A stretch of 37,827 bases of DNA from JAMIFN01 sp035906235 (GCA_035906235.1 JAMIFN010000089.1:1-37827); one strand, 5' to 3'; numbered from the stretch's first letter, positions 16,330 through 25,860 are shown. Translations and numbers: made by a program. Notes: generated by a model not told the origin, from the letters alone.

Positions 16330-17487
16330 TTAGCCGCGCACCAGTACTTTCCCTTGCGCTGCATTTTGCGCCAGGTTTTTGAGCCTAGGTACCGCATCAA
16401 ACGCGCGCATTCCCCAGTGGCGCAGTAGTTTCGCAGCCATCGCATCGTGGGTAAATAGACGCTGAATGCCATCGGTGGCCAAACGCATGCGCTGCCAATC
16501 GGCGCGGCGCTCGCGCTCCCAGCTTCGCAAGAGGTGCAGATCGCCAGCACTGCGAAAAACGGGGCGCTGCGCCAAATGCCGCGCCAGTGCAGCCGCATCA
16601 GCCAAACCCACATTTAAGCCTTGCCCTGCCAATGGGTGCATGCTGTGCGCGGCATCTCCGAGTAGCACCCAGCTCTTACCCTGCCGCTGGCCGCACCAAT
16701 GCGTCGATTCGGCCAATTTCAAAGGCCAGGCAGCGCGGGGCGCAAGCAAACGAAGATCACCCAATTGCGCATGGCAAGCGCTTTGCAGGGCGACGCAAAA
16801 GTCGTCATCTGATAAAGCCAGTTTGGCCGCAGCCTCGGGGGCTGCCAATGACCAGACCAAGGCAACAGTGCCCGCGGCCCCCGCAACGCTTTGTGCCCGT
16901 GGCAAGAGCGCCAAAACATTGCCCACTGCGTCAAACCACTGGTAAGCCGTGTGGCCATGCGGCAAGCTGCAGGCTAGGTGTGTGGCAATAGCCGTTTGCC
17001 CGTAGGCACTGGCGTGGTAGTCCAAAGCTAGCTCGGTGCGACTGGCGCTGTCGCGCCCCTCGCATACGGCCAGCAAGACGGCTGGCACACTGTCTTGCAC
17101 CACACTGATACCGCTTTGGTAGCGCAAGGCTTGTTCCAGTTGAGTATCGAGCACAGCTGCATCAACAATATGTCCCAAATGGCCCGTTTCTGCCTTGTCA
17201 GACGCATCAAAGGTCACTTGAGCGCCTTGCGCCTCTTGCACCCGCATATGGACGATGGGGCAGGCCTCTGCTGGCGATTGGGGCCAGACCTTGAGGCCTT
17301 GCAGCAGCTGTGCGCTGGCAGCATTGAGTGCGTAAGAGCGGATATCGACCTGGGCACCCTCGCTGTGTGCGTCATCGCTGCTACGCACCAAAGCCACATT
17401 CAAACGCTCACGCGCGAGCAGCAAGGCCAAAGTCTTACCCACCATGCCTGCGCCACGGATGCAAATATCAAACTGGGGTTTCATCAT
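16330..17487 (-). CDS. UbiH/UbiF-family FAD-dependent hydroxylase
   Basis: A 385-residue flavoprotein monooxygenase of the ubiquinone-hydroxylase family. The N-terminal Rossmann motif GAGMVG is at 12-17 and the second FAD motif GDAAHSMHPLAGQGLNVGLAD is at about 277-297. The middle motif, usually GADG in the family, reads CEGRDSASR at about 142-150, so Asp is replaced by Glu. It probably hydroxylates a ring position in ubiquinone biosynthesis; which position cannot be told from sequence, so no symbol is given. It lies between rep and dsbC on the minus strand. The stop codon is followed by ATACGGG, giving TAAATAC as at three other gene ends here. Confidence 0.85.
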   Translation of the reverse strand: MMKPQFDICIRGAGMVGKTLALLLARERLNVALVRSSDDAHSEGAQVDIRSYALNAASAQLLQGLKVWPQSPAEACPIVHMRVQEAQGAQVTFDASDKAETGHLGHIVDAAVLDTQLEQALRYQSGISVVQDSVPAVLLAVCEGRDSASRTELALDYHASAYGQTAIATHLACSLPHGHTAYQWFDAVGNVLALLPRAQSVAGAAGTVALVWSLAAPEAAAKLALSDDDFCVALQSACHAQLGDLRLLAPRAAWPLKLAESTHWCGQRQGKSWVLLGDAAHSMHPLAGQGLNVGLADAAALARHLAQRPVFRSAGDLHLLRSWERERRADWQRMRLATDGIQRLFTHDAMAAKLLRHWGMRAFDAVPRLKNLAQNAAQGKVLVRG

Positions 17488-17512
17488 GCCGCTATTTTAG
17501 GCTGGCAACGGG

Positions 17513-19708
17513 CTAAAACGGGTCGTCATCCGCAAGAGTTGAGGGGCTTTGCAGAGGGCGTTTTTCATCCAAATCCACTCGACTCTTGACTTTGCTGGCA
17601 ATTTGTTCGCGCAGGGCTTTGAGCTGTTCGCGTGGATCGATTTTGGGCTGGGTGTCTTCTAGGCGCATTTCTGCAATAAAGCGACTGGGTTTGTTGCGCA
17701 CGCGGTCGCGCCCTTTTTTGCGCGTTTTCGGCCAGCTGACCAGCAAGGTGCGCTGCGCACGGGTGATGCCCACATACATCAGACGGCGCTCTTCTTCGAG
17801 CTGGGCCGCAGCGTTTTTGCCCGCTTCGCTATCGGTGTAGCTTTCATCATCGGCCGCGGTTTCGGTCAATTCCGCAGCCTCGCGGTCGCGGTTAAAGGGC
17901 AACACCCCTTCGGCCACGCCCGCCAAAATCACATGCGGCCACTCTAGACCTTTGGCAGCGTGCAGGGTCGAGAGCGTGAGTTCATTGCGTTTGCCCTCGC
18001 GCTCGCCCAGGGTGGACAGCAGGCTGACAGTTTGGATCACTTCCAGCAGCGATTTCGCGGGCGCGGCCAAATTGTCGTGCTCTTCATCGCTGGCTTGGCC
18101 GCCTGCGCGTTTGGCCATCCAGTCGATAAATTCGAGCACATTTTCCCAGCGCTTGGCGGCTTGTTTTTCGTGTTCAGCCGTTTCGTAAAGGTGCTTTTCG
18201 TAATCGATGTCTTTGAGCCATTGCTGCAAAAAAGCCAGCGCGTCTTGTTGCCCCAGGGTTTGTTTGGCCTGCTGCTCCAGTTCGTTGATATAGCGACCAA
18301 ATTCGTGCAAATCTTCGAGCGCACGGTTGCGCAGCACCGTATCCAGCAAGGGCGAGAACAGCGCTTCAAACAAGGAGGTTTTGCTGCGCGTGGCCAAATC
18401 GCCCAGATGCGCCAAACTGGTGTGGCCGATGCCGCGCTTGGGCGTGGTGACGGCGCGGATAAAGGCGGGGTCGTCGTCTTGGTTGGACAGCAGGCGCAGC
18501 CAAGCGCATAAATCGCGGATCTCGGCGCGTTCAAAAAAGCTTTGCCCGCCCGAGACGCGGTAGGGGATGCTGACCTTGCGCAGGGCTTGTTCAAACACCC
18601 TGGCCAAGTGGTTGGCGCGGTAGAGAATGGCGTAGTCGCTCCACTCGGGGCGGCGCGGCACGCGGCCCATTAAAAAATCGTCCTCGCCTTGGCGCTGCAG
18701 GCGCTGGATGTGTTGCACCGCGCGTTCGGCCTCGTGCTCTTCTTGGTCGCAGGGCAGCACGCGCACGGGCTCGCCTTCGCCCAAATCGCTCCACAGGGTT
18801 TTCTCAAACAGTTTGGGGTTGCTGCCGATGACATGATTGGCCGCACGCAGCACGCTATTGACCGAGCGGTAGTTTTGTTCCAGCTTGATGACTTTGAGCT
18901 GAGGGTAGTCTTGCGGTAGGCGGCGCAGATTGTCCAGCGTAGCACCGCGCCAAGCGTAAATCGACTGATCATCGTCGCCGACGCAGGTAAAAGCGGCGCG
19001 CGCGCCCGTCAGCAGTTTCAGCAGTTCGTATTGCGTGCTGCTGGTGTCTTGGTATTCGTCCACCAGCACATGGCCCAGCAGTTTTTGCCATTTTTCGCGC
19101 ACATCCTCGTGCTCGCGCAGCAGTTTTAGCGGCAGATTGATCAGGTCATCAAAATCCACGCTTTGGTAGGCCAGCAAGCGCTCTTCGTAATGCTGCATGA
19201 CGATGGCCGCTTGCTGCGCATCGGGGTCGCCAGCGGCCGCTTGCAAGGCTTCGTTGCTGCTAAAGCCCTCGCTCTTCCAGCTCGAGATTTGCCACTGCCA
19301 GGCCTTGGCCTGGGCATTGTCTAGGCTGCCGCCCGCGTCTTTCAGCACACCCAAGACATCGTCAGACGAGAGGATAGAAAAATTTTGCTTCAAGCCCAGC
19401 TTTTCGCCGTCCCCCCGCAACAAGCGCACGCCCAAGGCGTGGAAAGTACAAATCAACACCTTGCCCGCAGCCCGCCCCACCAGTTTGCGTGCGCGTTCAC
19501 GCATTTCAGCCGCGGCCTTGTTGGTAAAGGTGATGGCTGCCACGCGCTCGGGCGCGATACCGCTTTGAATCAATTGCGCGATTTTTTGGGTAATCACCCG
19601 CGTTTTACCCGAGCCCGCCCCAGCAATAACCAAGCTGGGGCCGCTGAGGTAGTGCACAGCAGCGAGCTGCGCGGGGTTGAGTGCGGGAGTAGGAGCTGCA
19701 GAAGACAT
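17513..19708 (-). CDS. rep: UvrD/Rep-type ATP-dependent DNA helicase
   Basis: A 731-residue superfamily 1A helicase. Walker A GAGSGKT is at 30-36; motif Ia AITFTNKAAAEMRERA, motif II VDEYQDTS, motif III CVGDDDQSIYAWRGA, motif IV LEQNYRSV, motif V TLHAAKGLEWPHVI and motif VI LMYVGITRAQRTL follow in order. The N-terminus (LNPAQLAAVHYLSGPSLVIAGAG) and length resemble Rep more than UvrD, but the two are hard to separate by eye. The family moves 3' to 5' on single strands and helps replication forks past obstacles. The charged C-terminal tail is variable in the family. It ends 25 bases before the UbiH-family gene on the same strand. Confidence 0.9.
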   Translation of the reverse strand: MSSAAPTPALNPAQLAAVHYLSGPSLVIAGAGSGKTRVITQKIAQLIQSGIAPERVAAITFTNKAAAEMRERARKLVGRAAGKVLICTFHALGVRLLRGDGEKLGLKQNFSILSSDDVLGVLKDAGGSLDNAQAKAWQWQISSWKSEGFSSNEALQAAAGDPDAQQAAIVMQHYEERLLAYQSVDFDDLINLPLKLLREHEDVREKWQKLLGHVLVDEYQDTSSTQYELLKLLTGARAAFTCVGDDDQSIYAWRGATLDNLRRLPQDYPQLKVIKLEQNYRSVNSVLRAANHVIGSNPKLFEKTLWSDLGEGEPVRVLPCDQEEHEAERAVQHIQRLQRQGEDDFLMGRVPRRPEWSDYAILYRANHLARVFEQALRKVSIPYRVSGGQSFFERAEIRDLCAWLRLLSNQDDDPAFIRAVTTPKRGIGHTSLAHLGDLATRSKTSLFEALFSPLLDTVLRNRALEDLHEFGRYINELEQQAKQTLGQQDALAFLQQWLKDIDYEKHLYETAEHEKQAAKRWENVLEFIDWMAKRAGGQASDEEHDNLAAPAKSLLEVIQTVSLLSTLGEREGKRNELTLSTLHAAKGLEWPHVILAGVAEGVLPFNRDREAAELTETAADDESYTDSEAGKNAAAQLEEERRLMYVGITRAQRTLLVSWPKTRKKGRDRVRNKPSRFIAEMRLEDTQPKIDPREQLKALREQIASKVKSRVDLDEKRPLQSPSTLADDDPF

Positions 19709-19805
19709 GCGGGCGCGTAAGGGCTGTTAGCCTAGTAGGAAGGCAAACGCAGAGTGCGGGCTAGACCCGAGTTCTGGTTTGATGGGTTGTAACATTGCTG
19801 CAACT

Positions 19806-19835
19806 TTGCCAAATTCGCAAAGAAATACTGATAAT
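19806..19835 (+). promoter_or_regulatory. Possible promoter of the RRM protein gene
   Basis: TTGCCA (19806-19811) and GATAAT (19830-19835) are separated by 18 bases and fit a sigma-70 promoter. Transcription from here would give a leader of about 145 bases before the RRM gene. The 277-base gap after the divergent rep gene otherwise holds nothing I can name. Confidence 0.4.
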
Positions 19836-19985
19836 TTTCATGAAAGTTTCACTATAAAGCGGATAATCAGCACCTAGTTGCAAGTTTTTCTTATCCGAGA
19901 AATACGCTGCCAACTGGTCGGCGCTTGAATGGGGTCAAACTTATTGAAGGCGCTGGAATCTTGTGATCTTTCTGGAGTGTCCCGA

Positions 19986-20366
19986 ATGGGCAATAAATTA
20001 TATGTAGGCAATCTGCCCTACAAAGTGCGTGATGAAGAACTGGCTGACATGTTTGCCGCCTACGGCAATGTAAGCAGTGCCAAAGTCATGATGGAACGCG
20101 GCACTGACCGTTCTAAAGGCTTCGGCTTTGTAGAAATGTCTTCTGACGCTGAAGCGCAAGCAGCTATCGAAGGCCTGCATGGCCAAGCCAGCGGCGGCCG
20201 TCCTTTGGTCGTGAACGAAGCGCGCCCCTTGGAGCCCCGTCCCCCACGCCAATTTGGTGACCGTGGTGGCTACGGCGACCGTGGTGGCAATGGCGGCGGC
20301 GGTAATGGCGGCGGTTTCCGCAGCCCTTACGGCAACGGTGGCCGCAGCTACGACAACAACTATTAA
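19986..20366 (+). CDS. Glycine-rich RRM RNA-binding protein
   Basis: A 126-residue protein with one RNA recognition motif (residues 1-80): RNP2 LYVGNLPY near the start and RNP1 KGFGFVEM at about 48-55. A Gly/Arg-rich tail (GGYGDRGGNGGGGNGGG and similar) ends in NNY. This is the architecture of bacterial cold-shock-type RRM proteins. The ATG at 19986 is chosen because it starts the RRM and has GGAG 8 bases upstream; an in-frame ATG at 19929 would add 19 unrelated residues. It is a single-gene unit with a candidate promoter, long leader and strong terminator. RNA targets are unknown. Confidence 0.92.
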   Translation: MGNKLYVGNLPYKVRDEELADMFAAYGNVSSAKVMMERGTDRSKGFGFVEMSSDAEAQAAIEGLHGQASGGRPLVVNEARPLEPRPPRQFGDRGGYGDRGGNGGGGNGGGFRSPYGNGGRSYDNNY

Positions 20367-20384
20367 TCTTTAGTTCTTGTCCAC

Positions 20385-20409
20385 AAAAGCCCGCGCTGCG
20401 GGCTTTTTT
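20385..20409 (+). terminator. Intrinsic terminator after the RRM gene
   Basis: A GCCCGC / GCGGGC stem with a 3-base loop, extended by A-T pairs (AAAA / TTTT), is followed by six T. It ends the RRM protein transcript. Confidence 0.92.
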
Positions 20410-20456
20410 CATGCCTGCCTGCGGGGCCACCACTGCTGCCGCCACTTTTTGATGCC

Positions 20457-20939
20457 TTACAGCGCATAACCATGGGCGTAGGCTTCTAGGCCGATTTTCA
20501 CCACAGTCGCAATCTCTGCGCCCACCTCTTGCGCAAATTCAGCCTCAGCCTGGCGCACCGCGCGCTCAAAACCCGCGAGCCACTGCAAGCCCAGAGGCGT
20601 AAAAACGATGTTTTTGACACGCGCATCGTGCGCATCGCAGCCTTTCTCCACCAAACCCCAAGCCTCACACTGCGTCACTAAACTGGCCATAGCCTGCTTG
20701 CTCATCGCCGCAGACTGCGCTAAATCGACCAAACGCGCGCCTTGCAGCGGCAAATGCCGCGTCAGGTGTATATGTGCAGCACTTATCTGCGCCCTAGCAG
20801 CCAGATTCGATAACGCCAGCGGCACCTGCACATCGTGCGCCATGATGGCCAGCACCCGAGCATCAAAACGCCGCATCGCATGGCCTAAAACCCGCCCCAA
20901 ATGGGTGAGACGCCAATCCTCGGCCACGGTTTTGTACAA
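20457..20939 (-). CDS. MarR-type winged-helix transcriptional regulator
   Basis: About 160 residues with a MarR-like helix-turn-helix: RLVDLAQSAAMSKQAMASLVTQCEAWGLVEK (recognition helix about SKQAMASLV) followed by the wing segment DAHDARVKNIVFTPLG. No ATG begins the domain. The TTG at 20939 is preceded by AGAGGTGA at good spacing; an upstream TTG at 20984 or a GTG at 20948 are alternatives, and the first ATG (20876) would cut into the N-terminal helix. Members bind palindromes and respond to small phenolic or oxidative signals. It diverges from recA and converges with the RRM gene; no evident target operon is adjacent, so it may regulate itself or a distant locus. Confidence 0.78.
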   Translation of the reverse strand: MYKTVAEDWRLTHLGRVLGHAMRRFDARVLAIMAHDVQVPLALSNLAARAQISAAHIHLTRHLPLQGARLVDLAQSAAMSKQAMASLVTQCEAWGLVEKGCDAHDARVKNIVFTPLGLQWLAGFERAVRQAEAEFAQEVGAEIATVVKIGLEAYAHGYAL

Positions 20940-21080
20940 GATATTCACCTCTATATGCTCTATTTTCCATAGCTTAACAGGCAATTATTTCGCTGATTTT
21001 TAGCAAAAATAAGGCCGGTTTTTAGTCAGCTAAACTGACCAAATAATACAAGAGAAATGATCTACTGGCTGCTAATATGC

Positions 21081-21115
21081 TGGACATCAAAACAGCAATG
21101 TTTTTTTATACAGTA
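21081..21115 (+). promoter_or_regulatory. recA promoter region with probable LexA (SOS) site
   Basis: CAATGTTTTTTTATACAGTA (21096-21115) matches the E. coli SOS box TACTGTATATATATACAGTA at 15 of 20 positions. The right half ATACAGTA is intact; the left half has ATGT instead of CTGT. TGGACA at 21081-21086 could be the -35, with the TTTATA/TATACA region as -10 inside the LexA site, as is usual for recA. The site ends 23 bases before the recA ATG. Confidence 0.6.
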
Positions 21116-21138
21116 CCACCCAGCAATAGGAGCACAAC

Positions 21139-22212
<1,074 letters not shown>

Positions 22213-22371
22213 CAGGATCGCCGCGTCATGTTGTGGCCATGGCCTTTTCCTTGGCGTCGCGCCAGCGCTAGCGGCAATAGCACTTGGCGGCTAAGGCTGC
22301 GTTGGGAAGGCGATGTAGCTTTGCTGGAGTGCTGCCCCCTGTAGCTGGGCTTACCCGCGCAATTTGTTCTT

Positions 22372-22875
22372 ATGCATATCCACTCAACACATTCAGCCCA
22401 CGAGGAATTGGAGGCGCAGTCCAGCAAGCCTGGCCCCAGCCTGAAATCGCGGGCTCTGCGTTTTTTGGCCGCGCGCGATTACGGCCGAGCCGAGCTGGAA
22501 CGCAAACTCAGCCCGCACGCCGATAGCCCTGAACAATTGCAGGCCGCGCTTGACGACTTGCAAGCCAAAGGTTTCATCAGCGAAGAACGCGCCGCTGCCT
22601 CGTTGCTGAACCGGCGCGCTGGAAAACTTGGTGCAGTGCGCGTTTTGCAAGAGTTGCGACAAAAAGGGTTTGATACTGAATTGATAGCTGCTCAGGCAGA
22701 TATTTTGCGAGAAACTGAAGAAATTCGTATTAAAAGTGTTTGGCAAAAAAAATTTGGCCACGCGCCGCAAGACGCAGCGACTAGGGTCAAGCAAATGCGC
22801 TTTTTGGCTGGCCGGGGCTTTGCTGCCACGCAGATCAGCAAACTCATGCGCAGCCTAGAGCAGGGCGCAGACTAA
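22372..22875 (+). CDS. recX: Regulatory protein RecX
   Basis: A 167-residue RecX, the modulator that caps and destabilises RecA filaments. The helical repeats are recognisable from LKSRALRFLAARDYGRAELERKL (about 24-46) through LQAKGFISEERAAASLLNRRAGKLGAVRVLQELRQKGF to RFLAGRGFAATQISKLM near the end. Around 22650-22750 the base composition becomes AT-richer than its surroundings, and the stretch coding for LIAAQADIL (residues about 104-112) is a near copy of the dispersed repeat found at 3' ends of other genes. The preceding gap of 159 bases holds an AGCGCT-containing inverted segment and no clear promoter, so recX is probably expressed by read-through from recA. Confidence 0.93.
   Translation: MHIHSTHSAHEELEAQSSKPGPSLKSRALRFLAARDYGRAELERKLSPHADSPEQLQAALDDLQAKGFISEERAAASLLNRRAGKLGAVRVLQELRQKGFDTELIAAQADILRETEEIRIKSVWQKKFGHAPQDAATRVKQMRFLAGRGFAATQISKLMRSLEQGAD
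22681..22706 (+). repeat. Dispersed 3'-end element, copy 3, inside recX
   Basis: TTGATAGCTGCTCAGGCAG followed by ATATTTT matches the minus-strand reading of the copy at 36044 almost base for base (TTGATAGCTGCTCAGGCAG is identical). Here it is translated in frame within recX and has the sense orientation of the gene. Confidence 0.55.
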
Positions 22876-22889
22876 AAGGGAAAAACCGT

Positions 22890-22979
22890 ATGAAACTTAT
22901 GGAATACAGCTATCGCAGCGTGCGCCTAGTCGGGCGCGTGGTTTGGGCTTTAGGCCTCAAATTATGGGCAACCTGTTGA
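22890..22979 (+). CDS. Possible 29-residue small protein after recX
   Basis: A short frame begins with ATG at 22890, has AAAGGG 9 bases upstream, and ends with TGA at 22977. The product has Lys/Arg at the front and a hydrophobic second half (VWALGLKLWATC). It lies 14 bases after recX. The spacing and ribosome site make it a candidate small membrane protein, but it could be a remnant of a degraded gene or chance. No homologue is known to me. Confidence 0.22.
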   Translation: MKLMEYSYRSVRLVGRVVWALGLKLWATC

Positions 22980-23042
22980 GAGACACAAGCAACGATCACG
23001 AGGTATTGCCCGCGCCCGCTGCCATTCGGTGTCTAATCTGCC

Positions 23043-23070
23043 AAAAACGCAAAGAGGGCAGTCGCCCTCT
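23043..23070 (-). terminator. Probable terminator of infC
   Basis: A perfect 7-bp stem AGAGGGC / GCCCTCT with a 4-base loop is followed on the minus strand by TTGCGTTTTT. It lies 68 bases beyond the infC stop, between infC and the convergent recX. Confidence 0.6.
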
Positions 23071-23137
23071 CAGATTTGCATACTGGCAAAAGCGAACTAA
23101 CCTAGTCCGGCCTCACTGCATGCCTGTTTGCAGTTTT

Positions 23138-23785
23138 TCAAACCGATGAAGTTTTGGCTTCATCTGTTTTTTTCTCTGTTGCCGCCTTATTGCTAGCAGA
23201 TTTCTTTTTGCTGGGGGCGATCATCATCACCATCTGGCGGCCTTCGAGCTTGGGCATGGACTCGACCACGATAGCATCAGCCAAATCGGTTTTGATGCGC
23301 TCAAGCTGCTCCATACCGAGCTCTTGGTGCGCCATTTCACGACCACGAAAGCGCAGTGTCACTTTGACCTTATCACCCTCATCCAAGAAACGCTTGATAT
23401 TGCGCATCTTGACTTGGTAGTCGCCTTCGTCGGTGCCTGGGCGTAACTTGATCTCTTTGACCTCGATCACCGTTTGCTTCGCCTTGGTCTCTTGCTCGCG
23501 TTTTTGCTCTTGATATTTGAACTTGCCGTAGTCAATCAAGCGACAAACCGGTGGATTGGCTGTAGCCGAAATTTCCACCAGATCAACATCCATATCGCTG
23601 GCTACGCGCAGCGCTTCAGACAGGCTCATGACCCCCATCGGCTCATTATTGGGTCCAGAAACGCGTACCTCGGGCGCAGAAATTTCGCGATTCAAACGGT
23701 GTTTACGCGCTTCGCGGTGATAACGCGAAGGCCGGGGTGGACGCGGTGGACGAGGCGTGGCAGGGGTGTAGGCTTTGGTAACGAT
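23138..23785 (-). CDS. infC: Translation initiation factor IF-3
   Basis: IF-3 of about 215 residues, which binds the 30S subunit and checks the start codon. Signatures include VDLVEISATANPPVCRLIDYGKF, EIKLRPGTDEGDYQVKMRN, VTLRFRGREMAHQELG and the C-terminal EGRQMVMMIAP. No ATG, GTG or TTG fits the true start: a TTG at 23695 would remove the N-terminal segment. The frame runs upstream to an ATC at 23785, with AAGGA exactly 7 bases before it, and an ATT at 23791 with a gap of only 1 base. IF-3 genes typically use such rare starts (AUU in E. coli) so that IF-3 represses its own synthesis. It follows thrS by about 60 bases. The usual downstream rpmI-rplT genes are absent; a terminator and recX are there instead. 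Confidence 0.93.
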   Translation of the reverse strand: MVTKAYTPATPRPPRPPRPSRYHREARKHRLNREISAPEVRVSGPNNEPMGVMSLSEALRVASDMDVDLVEISATANPPVCRLIDYGKFKYQEQKREQETKAKQTVIEVKEIKLRPGTDEGDYQVKMRNIKRFLDEGDKVKVTLRFRGREMAHQELGMEQLERIKTDLADAIVVESMPKLEGRQMVMMIAPSKKKSASNKAATEKKTDEAKTSSV

Positions 23786-23847
23786 GGCAATATCCTTCGG
23801 GAACTCTTAATAAAAAGCCGCATTACGCGGCCGCTGTGCAGTCATAT

Positions 23848-25767
23848 TTAAGACTTTTGTGCGATATCCGCCAAGATGCGCTCAACAAATGCATCGACAG
23901 ACATCACGCCTAAATCTTGGTTGCCCCGTGCGCGTACAGCGACAGCGTGAGCGGCCTTTTCTTTATCTCCTGCCACCAAAATATAGGGCAGTTTTTGCAA
24001 GGCATGTTCGCGTATTTTATAAGTGATTTTATCCTTGCGCAAATCTGACTGTACGCGCACGCCCTTGCTACGCAAGGCTAGCTCGACTGCGCGTACATAG
24101 TCGGCTTGGCTATCGGTGATATTGCAAATAACCACCTGAACTGGCGCCAACCACACGGGCAAGGCGCCTGCGTACTGTTCAATCAGAATGCCGATAAAGC
24201 GCTCAAGGCTACCCACAATGGCGCGATGCAGCATGATGGGGCGATGGCGAGCGCCGTCTTCGCCGATGTATTCGGCATCTAAGCGCTCGGGCATATTGGG
24301 ATCAATTTGGATGGTGCCGCATTGCCATTCGCGCCCAATCGCGTCTTTCAGCGTGTATTCAATTTTAGGGCCATAAAACGCGCCCTCACCTGGTAGATAG
24401 GTGAATTCACAACCCGATGCGCGCAAGCCATCGGCTAAGGCGCTCTCAGCCTTGTCCCAGCTTGCGTCGCTACCTATGCGTTTCTCAGGACGCGTAGAAA
24501 GGCGATAAATAATGTTGTCGAATCCGAATTCTGCATACACCCGCTTCAGCAGAACCGTGAATGCCGTAACTTCCGCCTGAATTTGCTCTTCGGTGCAGAA
24601 GATATGGCCATCATCTTGCGTAAAGCCACGCACGCGCATGATGCCGTGCAAGCCGCCTGTGGGCTCGTTGCGATGGCATTGGCCGAACTCACCCAAGCGC
24701 AAAGGCAGCTCTCGGTAGCTTTTCAAGCCTTGTTTATAAATGAGCAAATGCCCTGGGCAGTTCATGGGCTTGAGGGCGTAGTCGCGCTTTTCGCTCTCAG
24801 TGATAAACATATTTTCGCGATACTTGTCCCAATGGCCGGTTTTTTCCCACAGGGTTTTATCCAAAATTTGTGGGCCCTTGACCTCTTGATAGCCGTTATC
24901 GCGATAGATCGCGCGCATGTATTGCTCAACCTCTTGCCACAGAGTCCAGCCTTTGGGGTGCCAGAACACCACTCCTGGGGCATGCTCGTCAATATGGAAC
25001 AAGTCCAGCTCTTTGCCGATTTTGCGATGATCGCGTTTTTCAGCCTCTTCAAGACGCGTCAAATACTGTTGCAACTCGTCTTTGCTAGCCCAAGCCGTGC
25101 CGTAAATGCGCTGCAGCATCTCGTTATTGTGGTCTCCACGCCAGTAAGCACCAGCAACCTTCATCAATTTGAAGTGCTTGAGCTTGCCCGTTGAGGGCAC
25201 ATGCGGGCCGCGACACAGGTCTTCAAAATTGCCTTCACGATAGAGCGAGACATCTTCACCCGCTGGGATACTGGCAATAATTTCCGCTTTGTAGTTTTCA
25301 CCCAAACTTTTGAAATAGGCTACAGCCTCATCGCGCGGCAAAACGCGGCGCACCACAGGCTCATCTTTGGCCGCCAGCTCTACCATTTTTTTCTCTATGG
25401 CTTGCAAATCTTCAGGCGTGAAGGGGCGCTTATAGGAAAAATCATAGTAAAACCCGTTCTCGATCACCGGGCCTATCGTGACCTGCACCTCGGGGAAGAG
25501 CTCTTTCACCGCATAGGCCAGCAAATGTGCGGTGGAATGGCGGATGACCTCTAACCCCTCTGCGTCTTTGGCCGTGATGATTTTTAAGCTAGCATCTTGC
25601 GCGATCAGGTAGCTAGCATCTACGGTCTTACTTTGTCCACCCAGCGTCACCACCCCCGCCAGGGTGTTTTTCGCCAAACCGGGCGAAATGGCATGTGCAA
25701 CATCAAAAACGGTAGGCGCAACTTCAAAAGTGCGCACAGCGCCGTCAGGCAGGGTAATAGCAACCAT
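23848..25767 (-). CDS. thrS: Threonyl-tRNA synthetase
   Basis: A 639-residue class II synthetase, close to the 642 of E. coli. In order: the TGS domain (MVAITLPDGAVRTFEVAPTVFDVA), the editing domain with HSTAHLLAYAV and the later YWRGDHNNEMLQRIYGTAW, the catalytic core with MNCPGHLLIY, RELPLRLGEFGQCHRNEPTGGLHGIMRVRGFTQDDGHIFC (motif 2) and LHRAIVGSLERFIGILIEQ (motif 3), then the anticodon-binding domain. It charges tRNA-Thr. A good promoter lies only about 12 bases upstream of the ATG and no ribosome binding site is visible, so the mRNA may have almost no leader. infC follows on the same strand. Confidence 0.97.
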   Translation of the reverse strand: MVAITLPDGAVRTFEVAPTVFDVAHAISPGLAKNTLAGVVTLGGQSKTVDASYLIAQDASLKIITAKDAEGLEVIRHSTAHLLAYAVKELFPEVQVTIGPVIENGFYYDFSYKRPFTPEDLQAIEKKMVELAAKDEPVVRRVLPRDEAVAYFKSLGENYKAEIIASIPAGEDVSLYREGNFEDLCRGPHVPSTGKLKHFKLMKVAGAYWRGDHNNEMLQRIYGTAWASKDELQQYLTRLEEAEKRDHRKIGKELDLFHIDEHAPGVVFWHPKGWTLWQEVEQYMRAIYRDNGYQEVKGPQILDKTLWEKTGHWDKYRENMFITESEKRDYALKPMNCPGHLLIYKQGLKSYRELPLRLGEFGQCHRNEPTGGLHGIMRVRGFTQDDGHIFCTEEQIQAEVTAFTVLLKRVYAEFGFDNIIYRLSTRPEKRIGSDASWDKAESALADGLRASGCEFTYLPGEGAFYGPKIEYTLKDAIGREWQCGTIQIDPNMPERLDAEYIGEDGARHRPIMLHRAIVGSLERFIGILIEQYAGALPVWLAPVQVVICNITDSQADYVRAVELALRSKGVRVQSDLRKDKITYKIREHALQKLPYILVAGDKEKAAHAVAVRARGNQDLGVMSVDAFVERILADIAQKS

Positions 25768-25778
25768 AAGCTTTTATT

Positions 25779-25807
25779 TTTCTAAGAACCAAAGGGGCGA
25801 TTGTAAA
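25779..25807 (-). promoter_or_regulatory. Probable thrS promoter, very close to the start codon
   Basis: On the minus strand TTTACA (25807-25802) and TAGAAA (25784-25779) are separated by exactly 17 bases. Initiation about 6 bases after the -10 would leave a leader of roughly 5 bases before the thrS ATG at 25767. It sits between the terminator of the upstream lipoprotein gene and thrS, the only space available for a thrS promoter. Confidence 0.5.
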
Positions 25808-25836
25808 AGAGCGCTCCCGCACTTCCCTTCCCCATG

Positions 25837-25860
25837 AAAAAAGCCCCATTACTGGGGCTT
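25837..25860 (-). terminator. Intrinsic terminator after the lipoprotein gene
   Basis: An 8-bp stem (AAGCCCCA / TGGGGCTT) with a TTAC loop is followed on the minus strand by a T-run of six. It lies 20 bases after the lipoprotein stop and separates that gene from thrS. Confidence 0.88.
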
